Source: Rhodocyclaceae bacterium | GTDB taxonomy: Bacteria > Pseudomonadota > Gammaproteobacteria > Burkholderiales > Rhodocyclaceae | Assembly (NCBI GenBank): GCA_013821865.1 | Contig: PNJM01000067.1 | Location: forward strand, 1 to 10,500 | Length of the DNA stretch: 10,500 nucleotides | Direction of reading: 5' to 3' | In this document: positions 1 to 6,082 of the stretch, piece after piece | Position numbering within the stretch: the first letter of the stretch is position 1 | Layout of the letters: each line of letters begins with the position of its first letter | Notes under the pieces: generated by a model | Databases searched by the model: none | What the model saw: only the letters and a program-made list of their open reading frames with translations | Told to the model about the DNA's origin: nothing | Program-made: the position numbers and the translations under genes

Positions 1-64
1 GGCGCAGGCGCTGGTGAGCAAGGTGAAAACCATGCTCGGCCTGGAAGCCGGGCCGATGATATGA
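1..64 (+). CDS. C-terminal 20 codons of an unidentified protein (partial)
   Basis: An open frame enters from the left edge (first full codon at position 2) and stops at TGA 62-64. The 20 visible residues run from AQALVSKVKT to the end LEAGPMI. They look like the amphipathic tail of a small alpha-helical protein. That is too little to name a family. It converges with the minus-strand gene that stops at 93, leaving a 28-bp gap with no convincing terminator. Codon use fits the neighbours. Confidence 0.5.
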   Translation, partial: AQALVSKVKTMLGLEAGPMI

Positions 65-92
65 CCAGACAGGGCCGGGATACCCCCTGGCG

Positions 93-401
93 TTACCTGG
101 CAGTCAGCTGTCGGACGCAGGCGACCGACCAGCTTTGAGCCGCGAGCAGCGGCAGGTGGGCGAGTCTCGACTGCAGCCGCACCATCCAGCCGAGTTGTGG
201 TGTCGGCAGGCAGCAGGCCTGTTTTTCGCGCTCGACCAGCTTGAGCAGGCGCTTTTCCGCGACTTCCCAGTATTCGGAGGTGCCGACCCAGCCGGTTTTT
301 TCGGTGGCGTAGCACAGGGCGTCACGCCACAGTTCCTCGGCGCGTTCTTCGGATATCCCCGCCTTGCGTGCAATCCAGGGCAGGATCATGGGACTTTTCA
401 T
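93..401 (-). CDS. Small conserved hypothetical protein, 102 aa
   Basis: The gene reads leftwards from ATG at 401-399 to TAA at 95-93. This start is preferred over an in-frame one at 446 because an AAGGAAA ribosome site lies about 7 nt before it. The N-terminal 60 residues (starting MKSPMILPWIARKAGISEER) are highly charged and helical. They contain an ARKAGISEERAEELW stretch that resembles a short helix-turn-helix or helical-hairpin segment, followed by a TGWVGTSEYW motif. The C-terminal third (QLGWMVRLQSRLAHLPLLAA) is amphipathic. I recall similar small proteins from Betaproteobacteria but cannot assign a function. There is no signal peptide and no clear membrane helix. The upstream region is unusually rich in candidate operators (487-579), including an FNR-like box, so expression probably responds to oxygen or metabolic state. 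A role tied to polyhydroxyalkanoate granules is conceivable, but only from the operator resemblance. Confidence 0.72.
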   Translation of the reverse strand: MKSPMILPWIARKAGISEERAEELWRDALCYATEKTGWVGTSEYWEVAEKRLLKLVEREKQACCLPTPQLGWMVRLQSRLAHLPLLAAQSWSVACVRQLTAR

Positions 402-486
402 GCTGTTTTCCTTTCCGGCTGTTATGCAGCGATCCGTTTTCGTCAAGCCGGCAGCCTTATGGGCGGCCTGAACACGGAAACAGGTT

Positions 487-502
487 ATTGCTATGCAGCA
501 AT
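487..502. promoter_or_regulatory. Palindromic candidate operator ATTGCTATGCAGCAAT
   Basis: This is a perfect inverted repeat with 6-bp arms ATTGCT/AGCAAT around ATGC. It lies just downstream of the proposed minus-strand start point (about 510), where a bound repressor could block transcription. A related half, TTATGCAGCGAT, occurs at 421-432, closer to the start codon. TGC-centred sites like these resemble published PhaR (polyhydroxyalkanoate regulator) targets. That identity is an inference. Confidence 0.4.
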
Positions 503-515
503 TTGCTTGCGCGGC

Positions 516-521
516 ATTGTA
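516..521 (-). promoter_or_regulatory. Candidate -10 box (TACAAT) for the 93-401 gene
   Basis: On the minus strand positions 521-516 read TACAAT, five of six matches to TATAAT. This predicts a start point near 510. No good -35 hexamer exists at the right distance. The FNR-like box centred at 551.5 sits about 42 bp upstream instead, which is the normal arrangement for a class II FNR/CRP-activated promoter. A second AT-rich hexamer (TCTAAT, 533-528) is possible but fits the spacing less well. Confidence 0.4.
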
Positions 522-544
522 CGCAGAATTAGAGCACAGTTTGG

Positions 545-558
545 TTGATCTAGTTCAA
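545..558. promoter_or_regulatory. FNR/ANR-like box TTGATctagTTCAA
   Basis: The 14-mer matches the FNR/ANR consensus TTGAT-N4-ATCAA at nine of ten defined positions; only the first base of the right half differs. Its centre at 551.5 is about 42 bp upstream of the start point predicted from TACAAT (521-516, minus strand). That is the classical activating position. It is too far from the uvrD promoter (about -115) to be a simple activator there. Confidence 0.45.
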
Positions 559-562
559 GAAA

Positions 563-579
563 ATTGTGCGATGCACAAT
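563..579. promoter_or_regulatory. Palindromic candidate operator ATTGTGCgatGCACAAT
   Basis: This is a perfect inverted repeat with 7-bp arms and a 3-bp spacer, lying 4 bp from the FNR-like box. Together with the palindrome at 487-502 it forms a symmetric pair flanking the proposed promoter. The shared TGC core suggests one regulator could bind both. The TGC-rich style resembles PhaR sites, but the regulator is unproven. Confidence 0.45.
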
Positions 580-653
580 CATTAGGCAGGAAGCTCTAAA
601 ACCGGCAAGCCGGCCGCTTGTGAAACCTAGCCAGTCCCGCTGGTGCGCGACGG

Positions 654-659
654 TATAAT
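654..659 (+). promoter_or_regulatory. Candidate -10 box (TATAAT) for uvrD
   Basis: There is a perfect TATAAT hexamer 26 nt before the uvrD ATG, giving a short leader of roughly 20 nt. Hexamers 16-18 bp upstream (around 630-637) do not resemble TTGACA, so the -35 is weak or absent. The -10 match and position are what support it. Confidence 0.45.
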
Positions 660-685
660 CGAACACTCAACCCGGCCTTCTTCCG

Positions 686-3007
686 ATGTCCAATCTCCTG
701 CGTGGATTGAATCCCGAGCAGCTTGCCGCCGTCACGCTGCCTTCCCGGCACGCCCTGATCCTGGCCGGGGCCGGCAGCGGGAAGACGCGCGTGCTCATCA
801 CGCGCATCGCCTGGCTGATCCAGACCGGCCAGGCCGGGCCGCATGGCATTCTCGCCGTCACCTTCACCAACAAGGCGGCGAAGGAGATGCTGACCAGGCT
901 TTCCGCCATGCTGCCCATCAATACGCGCGGCATGTGGGTCGGCACCTTCCACGGACTGTGCAACCGTCTGCTGCGCGCACACCACCGCGATGCCGGGCTG
1001 CCGCAGCTGTTCCAGATCCTCGATTCGGCCGACCAGCTGGCGGCCGTCAAGCGGCTACTCAAAAGCCTCAATGTCGACGACGAGAAATTCCCGCCCAAGG
1101 ATCTGGTCAACTTCATTAACGGCCAGAAAGAGGCGGGCTTGAGGCCGGCGGCGGTGGAAGCCTGGGACGAGTACACGCGCAAGCGCGTCGAGCTGTATCG
1201 CGAATACGAGGCGCAGTGCCAGCGCGAGGGGGTGGTCGATTTCGCCGAGCTGCTGCTGCGCTCCTACGAACTTCTGCAGCGCAACGAACCGATACGGCAT
1301 CACTACCAGAGCCGTTTCAGGCACATCCTGGTCGACGAGTTCCAGGACACGAATGTGTTGCAGTACCGCTGGCTGAAACTGCTCGCAGGTTTTTATGAGC
1401 GCAGTCCGGCCGCCGGGCCGCCCCAAGGCCGGACGGCACGCGGCGGAGCCGCAAACGAGGCCGACTTCAATTCGGAGCGCCCCGATATTTCCTCGCGCAG
1501 CGAGCACGCAGGCTCCCCTCCCGCGAGGGAGGGGTCGGGGGAGGGCGGGTGCATCTTCGCTGTGGGCGACGACGACCAGTCGATCTACGCCTTCCGCGGC
1601 GCCGAGGTCGGCAACATGCGCGACTTCGAGCGGGAATTCCGCGTGGAGAACGTGATCCGCCTCGAGCAGAACTACCGTTCGCACGGCAACATCCTCGACG
1701 CCGCCAACGCCATCATCAAAAACAACGCGGCTCGGTTGGGCAAGAACCTGTGGACCGACGCCGGCTCGGGTGAGCCGATCCGCGTGCACGAGGCCTTCAA
1801 CGACGCCGAGGAGGCGCGCTGGATCGTCGAGGAAGTGAAATCCCTTTCGCTGGAAGGCACGGCACGCCGCGAGATCGCGCTGCTCTACCGCTCCAACGCC
1901 CAGTCACGCGTGCTCGAGCACGCCCTGTTTTCCGCCGGGTTGCCCTACCGCGTCTATGGCGGCCTGCGCTTCTTCGAGCGACAAGAGGTCAAGCATGCTC
2001 TGGCCTACCTGCGTCTGCTCGCCAATGCCGACGACGATGGCGCATTTCTGCGCGTGGTGAATTTCCCGACGCGCGGCATCGGCGCGCGCAGCATCGAGCA
2101 ATTGCAGGATGCCGCCCGCGCCGGCGATATGAGCCTCTATGCGGCGGCGCAGGGCGGCGGCAAGGCGGCCGCTTTCGCCGAACTGGTCCACAGGCTGAAA
2201 GCCGCCAGCGAAGGCCTGACGCTGCCGGAGACCGTCGAGCAGATGCTCGAACTCTCCGGCCTGCGTGCCCACTACCAGACCGAGAAGGAAGGCCAGGACC
2301 GGCTCGCCAACCTGGATGAACTGGTGAACGCCGCCGCAAGCTTCGTCGCGGAAGAAGGCACGGCCAATGCGGAAGGGGAACTGTCCGGCGACCTCGCGGC
2401 CTTCCTCGCCCATGCCTCGCTGGAAGCCGGCGAGCATCAGGCGGGCGAGGGCGATGACGCCCTGCAGCTCATGACCGTTCACTCCGCAAAAGGGCTGGAG
2501 TTCGACGCCGTGTTCATCAGCGGCCTGGAGGAAGGGCTGTTCCCGCACGAGAATGCGATTCGCGAAGACAGGGGCCTGGAGGAAGAGCGCCGCCTCATGT
2601 ACGTCGCCGTGACGCGCGCCCGCAGACGGCTCTACCTGTCCTTCGCGCAGACGCGCCTGCTGCACGGCCAGACGCGCTATAACCTGCCCTCGCGCTTCCT
2701 CGACGAGATTCCGGAGGAACTGCTCAAGTGGCTGACGCCGCGCGCACGAGCGCGTGGTTTCGGGTTCCGGGTTTCGGCTTCCGGGTTATCCGGCGCGGAC
2801 TCCGGTTCGCAACTCGCAACTCGCAACTCGCAGCTCCGGAAAGCTCCGGGCTTTCGGGTCGGCCAGAGCGTTGCCCATGCCAAGTTCGGCCAGGGCGTGA
2901 TCGTCAATGCCGAAGGTTCCGGCCCGGACGCCCGCGTGCAGGTAAACTTCGGCCGCGAGGGCGTCAAGTGGCTGGCGCTGTCGGTGGCGAAACTGACGCC
3001 GGCGTGA
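686..3007 (+). CDS. uvrD: UvrD-type DNA helicase II (773 aa) with two repeat-derived insertions
   Basis: This is a superfamily 1A, 3'-5' DNA helicase acting in nucleotide excision and mismatch repair. The motifs occur in order: Q-motif LNPEQ (8-12), Walker A AGAGSGKT (27-34), motif Ia VTFTNKAAKEM (58-68), motif II DEFQDTN (217-223), motif III GDDDQSIYAFRGA (294-306), motif IV QNYRS (328-332), motif V TVHSAKGLEF, and motif VI YVAVTRARRR. A basic, Tudor-like C-terminal domain (about 722-773, VAHAKFGQGVI) is kept, as in betaproteobacterial UvrD. Residues about 236-289 between motifs II and III are not family sequence; homologues pass almost directly from WLKLLAG to FAVGDDDQS. Residues about 688-721 are low-complexity repeat-coded linker. 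Both blocks keep the frame, so the protein may still work. The ATG at 686 lacks a strong Shine-Dalgarno, but the N-terminus (MSNLLRGLNPEQ) starts where homologues start. Rep is the alternative name; the C-terminal domain favours UvrD. Confidence 0.92.
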   Translation: MSNLLRGLNPEQLAAVTLPSRHALILAGAGSGKTRVLITRIAWLIQTGQAGPHGILAVTFTNKAAKEMLTRLSAMLPINTRGMWVGTFHGLCNRLLRAHHRDAGLPQLFQILDSADQLAAVKRLLKSLNVDDEKFPPKDLVNFINGQKEAGLRPAAVEAWDEYTRKRVELYREYEAQCQREGVVDFAELLLRSYELLQRNEPIRHHYQSRFRHILVDEFQDTNVLQYRWLKLLAGFYERSPAAGPPQGRTARGGAANEADFNSERPDISSRSEHAGSPPAREGSGEGGCIFAVGDDDQSIYAFRGAEVGNMRDFEREFRVENVIRLEQNYRSHGNILDAANAIIKNNAARLGKNLWTDAGSGEPIRVHEAFNDAEEARWIVEEVKSLSLEGTARREIALLYRSNAQSRVLEHALFSAGLPYRVYGGLRFFERQEVKHALAYLRLLANADDDGAFLRVVNFPTRGIGARSIEQLQDAARAGDMSLYAAAQGGGKAAAFAELVHRLKAASEGLTLPETVEQMLELSGLRAHYQTEKEGQDRLANLDELVNAAASFVAEEGTANAEGELSGDLAAFLAHASLEAGEHQAGEGDDALQLMTVHSAKGLEFDAVFISGLEEGLFPHENAIREDRGLEEERRLMYVAVTRARRRLYLSFAQTRLLHGQTRYNLPSRFLDEIPEELLKWLTPRARARGFGFRVSASGLSGADSGSQLATRNSQLRKAPGFRVGQSVAHAKFGQGVIVNAEGSGPDARVQVNFGREGVKWLALSVAKLTPA
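1391..1550 (+). repeat. Intergenic-type repeat inserted in frame inside uvrD
   Basis: This stretch encodes about 54 residues rich in Arg, Ala, Gly, Pro and Ser that have no place in UvrD. At DNA level it holds two clean inverted repeats. GTCCGGCC (1404-1411) pairs with GGCCGGAC (1427-1434). CCCCTCCC (1515-1522) pairs with GGGAGGGG (1527-1534) around a GCGA loop, followed by a G-rich run. The C/G hairpin resembles the one after maeB (5891-5923). The reverse complement also contains CTCGCTGCGC, shared with the 45-bp element at 5964-6008. The edges are approximate, judged from where UvrD homology stops and resumes. Confidence 0.65.
2753..2843 (+). repeat. Repeat-rich linker in uvrD with four 7-bp tandem units
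   Basis: Imperfect CGGGTT/TTCCGGG-type repeats (2761-2795) lead into four tandem copies of TCGCAAC at 2807-2834, the last being TCGCAGC. Because the unit is 7 bp, the translation cycles through all frames and gives SQLATRNSQL. The block joins the helicase core to the C-terminal domain and looks like intergenic repeat DNA captured into the coding frame. Gain or loss of one unit would shift the reading frame before the last ~55 residues. Confidence 0.7.
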
Positions 3008-3016
3008 GGAGGCGAC

Positions 3017-3397
3017 ATGAAGATCAATGCTAACGGCATCATGATCAATTACGAAATCACCGGCAGCGGCCCCTGGCTGACGCTGTCGCACTCGCTCTGC
3101 TGCGACGGTTCCATGTGGGCGCCGCAGCGCCTCGACCGCCTCGTGCTGGCCGACACCACCAGCCGCATGCCGCCGGAGGCGCAACCGCTGTGGGCGGAGC
3201 GCATCCGCATCGCCACTGAAGAGGGCGTGGCGCCGCTGGTGCAGCCGACGCTCGAGCGCTGGTTTACCGCGTCCTACCGCACGGCGCATCCTGAGGTGAT
3301 GGCGCAGATCGGCGGCCTCATCCGCGGCACGCCGCCGGCCGGCTACGCCGGCTGCGCCCATGCGATTTCCCGACTCGACGTGACCAAAGTGAATTGA
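3017..3397 (+). pseudogene. Enol-lactonase-like alpha/beta hydrolase, internally deleted and 3' truncated
   Basis: A strong GAGGAGG lies ahead of ATG 3017, 9 nt after uvrD stops. Residues 1-37 (MKINANGIMINYEITGSGPW onward, ending SMWAPQ) match the start of 3-oxoadipate enol-lactonase (PcaD-like) hydrolases. The frame then jumps at about 3127/3128 to RLDRLVLADTTSRMPPEA, which in intact relatives lies about 80 residues later, just past the nucleophile elbow. The GxSxG serine and most of the core sheet are therefore missing. Near 3386 the homology stops again after SRLDVT and the frame ends KVN-stop, removing the catalytic Asp and His region. The ORF is 126 aa against about 260 in the family. 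The first deletion happens to preserve frame, but no catalytic triad remains. Family assignment is confident; the exact substrate of the ancestor is not. Confidence 0.8.
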
Positions 3398-3398
3398 C

Positions 3399-3478
3399 AT
3401 GACTCTTGGCATCGCAGGAAAACACGCGCTGGTCAGAATCTCCTTCTCGACGGTGGCGCCTACCCCGGCACATTCTGA
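3399..3478 (+). pseudogene. Remnant of a short-chain dehydrogenase/reductase: first 12 and last 14 codons only
   Basis: ATG 3399 begins MTLGIAGKHALV, the typical opening strand of an SDR Rossmann fold just before its TGxxxGxG loop. From 3434, in another frame, the DNA reads QNLLLDGGAYPGTF-stop (TGA 3476-3478), the characteristic SDR C-terminus (GQNLLIDGG type). The two ends meet at 3434, so roughly 220-240 codons with the cofactor loop and the Ser-Tyr-Lys catalytic residues are gone. The ATG is 1 nt after the hydrolase stop, suggesting the two ancestors formed one translationally coupled operon. The continuing ORF through the junction is out of frame and meaningless. Confidence 0.7.
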
Positions 3479-3533
3479 TCTTGTCTTCCGGGCGACTGAC
3501 AAGGTGCCACAGGCAGTTCATGCTTTATAAATT

Positions 3534-3556
3534 GCGGTTTCCCACAATGGGACCGC
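3534..3556 (+). promoter_or_regulatory. Hairpin upstream of maeB
   Basis: TCCCA (3540-3544) pairs with TGGGA (3548-3552) across a CAA loop, extended by GCGG (3534-3537) pairing with CCGC (3553-3556) with a TT bulge. It could be an operator, a leader stem, or the old terminator of the decayed operon without a T-tract. It lies just upstream of a TACAAT -10 candidate at 3571-3576, so operator or promoter architecture is plausible. Confidence 0.3.
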
Positions 3557-3570
3557 GGCCGCATCGGGCC

Positions 3571-3576
3571 TACAAT
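3571..3576 (+). promoter_or_regulatory. Weak candidate -10 box (TACAAT) for maeB
   Basis: This hexamer has five of six matches to TATAAT, 34 nt before the maeB ATG. No recognisable -35 is present at 16-18 bp, where the hairpin at 3534-3556 sits instead. maeB needs its own promoter because the upstream genes are wrecked, which gives modest contextual support. Confidence 0.3.
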
Positions 3577-3610
3577 CGTATTGCCGCAAAACATGCGGCG
3601 AGGAGGAGCA

Positions 3611-5887
3611 ATGGAAAAGGATCTCAGTGCCGCCGCGCTTGAATATCACCGCCTGCCCACGCCGGGCAAGATTTCGGTAGTACCCACCAAGGGCCTGACC
3701 AACCAGCGCGATCTGGCGCTGGCCTATTCGCCCGGCGTCGCTGCTGCCTGCAATGCCATCGTCGCCGACCCGGGCGAAGCGGCGACGGTCACCTCGCGCA
3801 GCAATCTGGTCGGCGTGATCACCAACGGCACGGCGGTGCTCGGCCTGGGCAATATCGGCGCCCTCGCCGCCAAGCCGGTGATGGAAGGCAAGGCCTGCCT
3901 GTTCAAGAAGTTCGCCGGCATCGACGTCTTCGACATCGAGCTGACCGAGCTCGATCCGGACCAGCTGGTGGAGATCATCGCCACCATGGAGCCGACCTTC
4001 GGCGGCATCAATCTGGAGGACATCAAGGCGCCCGAATGCTTCTATGTCGAGCGCAAGCTGCGCGAGCGCATGCGTATCCCGGTTTTCCACGACGACCAGC
4101 ACGGCACGGCGATCGTCGTCGGCGCGGCGGTGCTGAACGGTCTCAAGGTCGTCGGCAAGAAGATCGACGAAGTGAAGCTCGTCACCAGTGGCGCCGGGGC
4201 GGCGGCGCTGGCCTGCCTGGACCTGCTGGTGATGCTGGGCGTGAAAGTCGAGAACATCTGGGTCACCGACATCAAGGGCCTGGTGTATGAGGGGCGCGTC
4301 GAGGAGATGGACCCGATCAAGGCGCGCTACGCCAAGAAGACCGCGGCGCGCTCCCTGACCGAGGTGATCGGCGGCGCCGACGTGTTCCTCGGGCTTTCCG
4401 CCGGCGGCGTGCTGAAGCCGGAGATGGTGGCGAAGATGGCGGCAAAGCCGCTGATCCTGGCGCTGGCCAACCCGACGCCGGAGATCCTGCCCGAGGAGGT
4501 GCGTGCCGTGCGCGACGACGCCATCATCGCGACCGGCCGTTCGGACTATCCCAATCAGGTCAATAACGTTCTCTGCTTCCCCTTCATTTTCCGCGGCGCG
4601 CTGGATGCCGGCGCGACGACGATTACCGAGGAGATGAAGCTCGCCGCCGTGCGCGCCATCGCCGATCTGGCGCAGGTGGAAGCCTCCGACATCGTGGCGA
4701 CGGCCTATGGCGAAGCGGAGATGGCCTTCGGCCCGGAATACATCATTCCCAAGCCTTTCGACCCCCGCCTGATCGTCAAGATTGCGCCGGCGGTGGCCAA
4801 GGCCGCCATGGATTCCGGCGTGGCGACACGGCCGGTGGCGGATTTCAACGCCTACCGGCAGCAGCTAACGCAGTTCGTCTTCCATTCCGGCACGCTGATG
4901 AAGCCGGTCTTCGCCGCGGCGAAGAAGGTGCCGAAGCGCGTGCTCTACTGCGAGGGCGAGGACGAGCGCGTCCTTCGAGCCATCCAGGCCGTCGCCGACG
5001 AGGGCATCGCCTATCCGGTGGCGCTGGGCCGGCCCGCGGTGATCGAGGCGCGCCTGAAGAAGCTCGGCCTGCGGATCGAGATTGGCAAGGACTTCGAGCT
5101 GGTCAGCGTCGAGCACGACGAGCGCTACCGCGACCTTACCCACGACTACTACAAGCTGATGGCGCGCGACGGCATCTCGCCCGGCATTGCCGAGAAGGAA
5201 GTGCTGCGCTCCAATACCCTGATCGGCGCTTTGCTGCTGCGGCGCGGCGAAGTGGACGCCATTCTGTGCGGCACCTACGGCCAGCTGCCGCGCCACCTGG
5301 AGCGGGTCTCCAACGTCATCGGCCTGAAGCCCGGGGCGCGCATTTTCGCCGCCATGAACGTGCTGATGCTGCCGAGGCACACGCTGTTCATTTGCGACAC
5401 CTACGTCAATGAGGACCCGAGCGCCGAGCAGATCGCCGACATGGCGCTGATGGCGGCGGAGGAAGTGCGCCGCTTCGGCATCACGCCCAAGGTGGCGCTG
5501 CTGTCGTATTCCAACTTCGGCAGCCGCAAGACGGCATCCGCGCTGAAAATGCGCGAAGCGCGCCGGCTCATTGCCGGCCGCGCGCCGCAACTGGAAGTCG
5601 ATGGCGAGATGCACGGCGACGCGGCGCTCTCCGAGGAGATCCGCAACCGTGTGTTTCCGGACTCGGTGCTGAAGGGCGAGGCCAACCTGCTCATCATGCC
5701 CAATCTGGACGCCGCCAACATCGCCTTCAATCTCCTCAAAGTCACCGGCGGCGACGGCATCACGGTGGGACCGATCCTGCTCGGCGCGGCGAAACCGGTG
5801 CACATCCTGACCTCCACCGCCACGGTGCGGCGGCTGGTGAATATGACCGCGCTGGCCGTGGTCGACGCCAACCACCTGCGCGTCTGA
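3611..5887 (+). CDS. maeB: NADP-dependent malic enzyme with C-terminal phosphotransacetylase domain (MaeB), 758 aa
   Basis: MaeB oxidatively decarboxylates malate to pyruvate with reduction of NADP, supplying NADPH and pyruvate from the TCA cycle. The AGGAGG at 3601-3606 fixes the ATG at 3611. The malic domain is complete: YSPGVAAAC near residue 37, a glycine-rich [17 protein letters not shown] with its lysine near 90, EDIKAP near 137, the metal-site FHDDQHG from residue 159, and the nucleotide-binding GAGAAA from about 194. After a linker (about 410-430), a PTA-like domain runs to the end ([55 protein letters not shown]). In characterised MaeB proteins this domain is regulatory, often the site of acetyl-CoA effects, rather than a robust transacetylase. 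Length is typical (about 755-765). It is the only intact gene between the decayed loci on either side and is followed by a hairpin. Confidence 0.96.
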   Translation: MEKDLSAAALEYHRLPTPGKISVVPTKGLTNQRDLALAYSPGVAAACNAIVADPGEAATVTSRSNLVGVITNGTAVLGLGNIGALAAKPVMEGKACLFKKFAGIDVFDIELTELDPDQLVEIIATMEPTFGGINLEDIKAPECFYVERKLRERMRIPVFHDDQHGTAIVVGAAVLNGLKVVGKKIDEVKLVTSGAGAAALACLDLLVMLGVKVENIWVTDIKGLVYEGRVEEMDPIKARYAKKTAARSLTEVIGGADVFLGLSAGGVLKPEMVAKMAAKPLILALANPTPEILPEEVRAVRDDAIIATGRSDYPNQVNNVLCFPFIFRGALDAGATTITEEMKLAAVRAIADLAQVEASDIVATAYGEAEMAFGPEYIIPKPFDPRLIVKIAPAVAKAAMDSGVATRPVADFNAYRQQLTQFVFHSGTLMKPVFAAAKKVPKRVLYCEGEDERVLRAIQAVADEGIAYPVALGRPAVIEARLKKLGLRIEIGKDFELVSVEHDERYRDLTHDYYKLMARDGISPGIAEKEVLRSNTLIGALLLRRGEVDAILCGTYGQLPRHLERVSNVIGLKPGARIFAAMNVLMLPRHTLFICDTYVNEDPSAEQIADMALMAAEEVRRFGITPKVALLSYSNFGSRKTASALKMREARRLIAGRAPQLEVDGEMHGDAALSEEIRNRVFPDSVLKGEANLLIMPNLDAANIAFNLLKVTGGDGITVGPILLGAAKPVHILTSTATVRRLVNMTALAVVDANHLRV

Positions 5888-5890
5888 CTT

Positions 5891-5923
5891 TCCCCTCGCC
5901 CCTTGTGGGAGAGGGGCAGGGGA
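5891..5923 (+). repeat. C/G-rich hairpin just after maeB
   Basis: TCCCCTcGCCCC (5891-5902) pairs with GGGGCAGGGGA (5913-5923) with one bulged base and a 10-nt loop, starting 4 nt after the maeB stop. A G-rich run follows rather than a T-tract, so it is not a canonical intrinsic terminator. It may still end or stabilise the maeB transcript. Its composition matches the hairpin inside the uvrD insertion (1515-1534), suggesting a dispersed repeat family. Confidence 0.5.
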
Positions 5924-5963
5924 GAGGGGGAACCCTTCGCCGGGACTCGCTCCGGCCCGCCAG

Positions 5964-6008
5964 CCCGGCCGGCCACATAAACTCGCTGCGCTCGGACAAT
6001 GTGGCCGG
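5964..6008. repeat. 45-bp palindromic repeat element, copy A
   Basis: This copy has perfect 10-bp inverted arms CCGGCCACAT (5969-5978) and ATGTGGCCGG (5999-6008) around a 20-nt centre containing CTCGCTGCGCTCGG. It matches copy B (6806-6850) at 43 of 45 positions in the same orientation. The two copies flank the nucleotidyltransferase gene pair. The size and symmetry resemble REP/MITE-like short interspersed elements, but no transposase is present here. Confidence 0.75.
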
Positions 6009-6069
6009 ACTTTTTTGGTAACACCTTTGCGATGTTCAAAAGCCAAGGCATACCGGACAGATGTTGCCG

Positions 6070-6075
6070 TATGAT
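6070..6075 (+). promoter_or_regulatory. Candidate -10 box (TATGAT) for the nucleotidyltransferase
   Basis: TATGAT matches TATAAT at five of six positions. Its start point would fall near 6082-6083, on the ATG at 6083, implying a leaderless or near-leaderless message. That would explain the missing Shine-Dalgarno. No good -35 hexamer is visible, so confidence is low. Confidence 0.28.
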
Positions 6076-6082
6076 TCCGCCC

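Noticed and set aside
65..92. Bidirectional terminator between the two convergent genes at the left edge
   Set aside because: Only a weak CAGGG/CCCTG pairing with no T-tract on either strand.
135..548. Plus-strand open frame of 137 codons over the small minus-strand gene
   Set aside because: It has no ribosome site, overlaps the whole small gene and its promoter, and its translation looks like no known protein.
2807..2834. Could the regular repeats be a CRISPR array?
   Set aside because: The units are 7 bp and directly tandem with no spacers.
3496..3531. Promoter from CTGACA and TATAAA upstream of maeB
   Set aside because: The two hexamers are separated by about 24 bp, too far for a sigma-70 promoter, and the TATAAA has no partner at 16-18 bp.
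3406..3642. Plus-strand open frame across the SDR remnant and the maeB start
   Set aside because: It is out of frame with both the SDR ends and maeB, and has no family resemblance.
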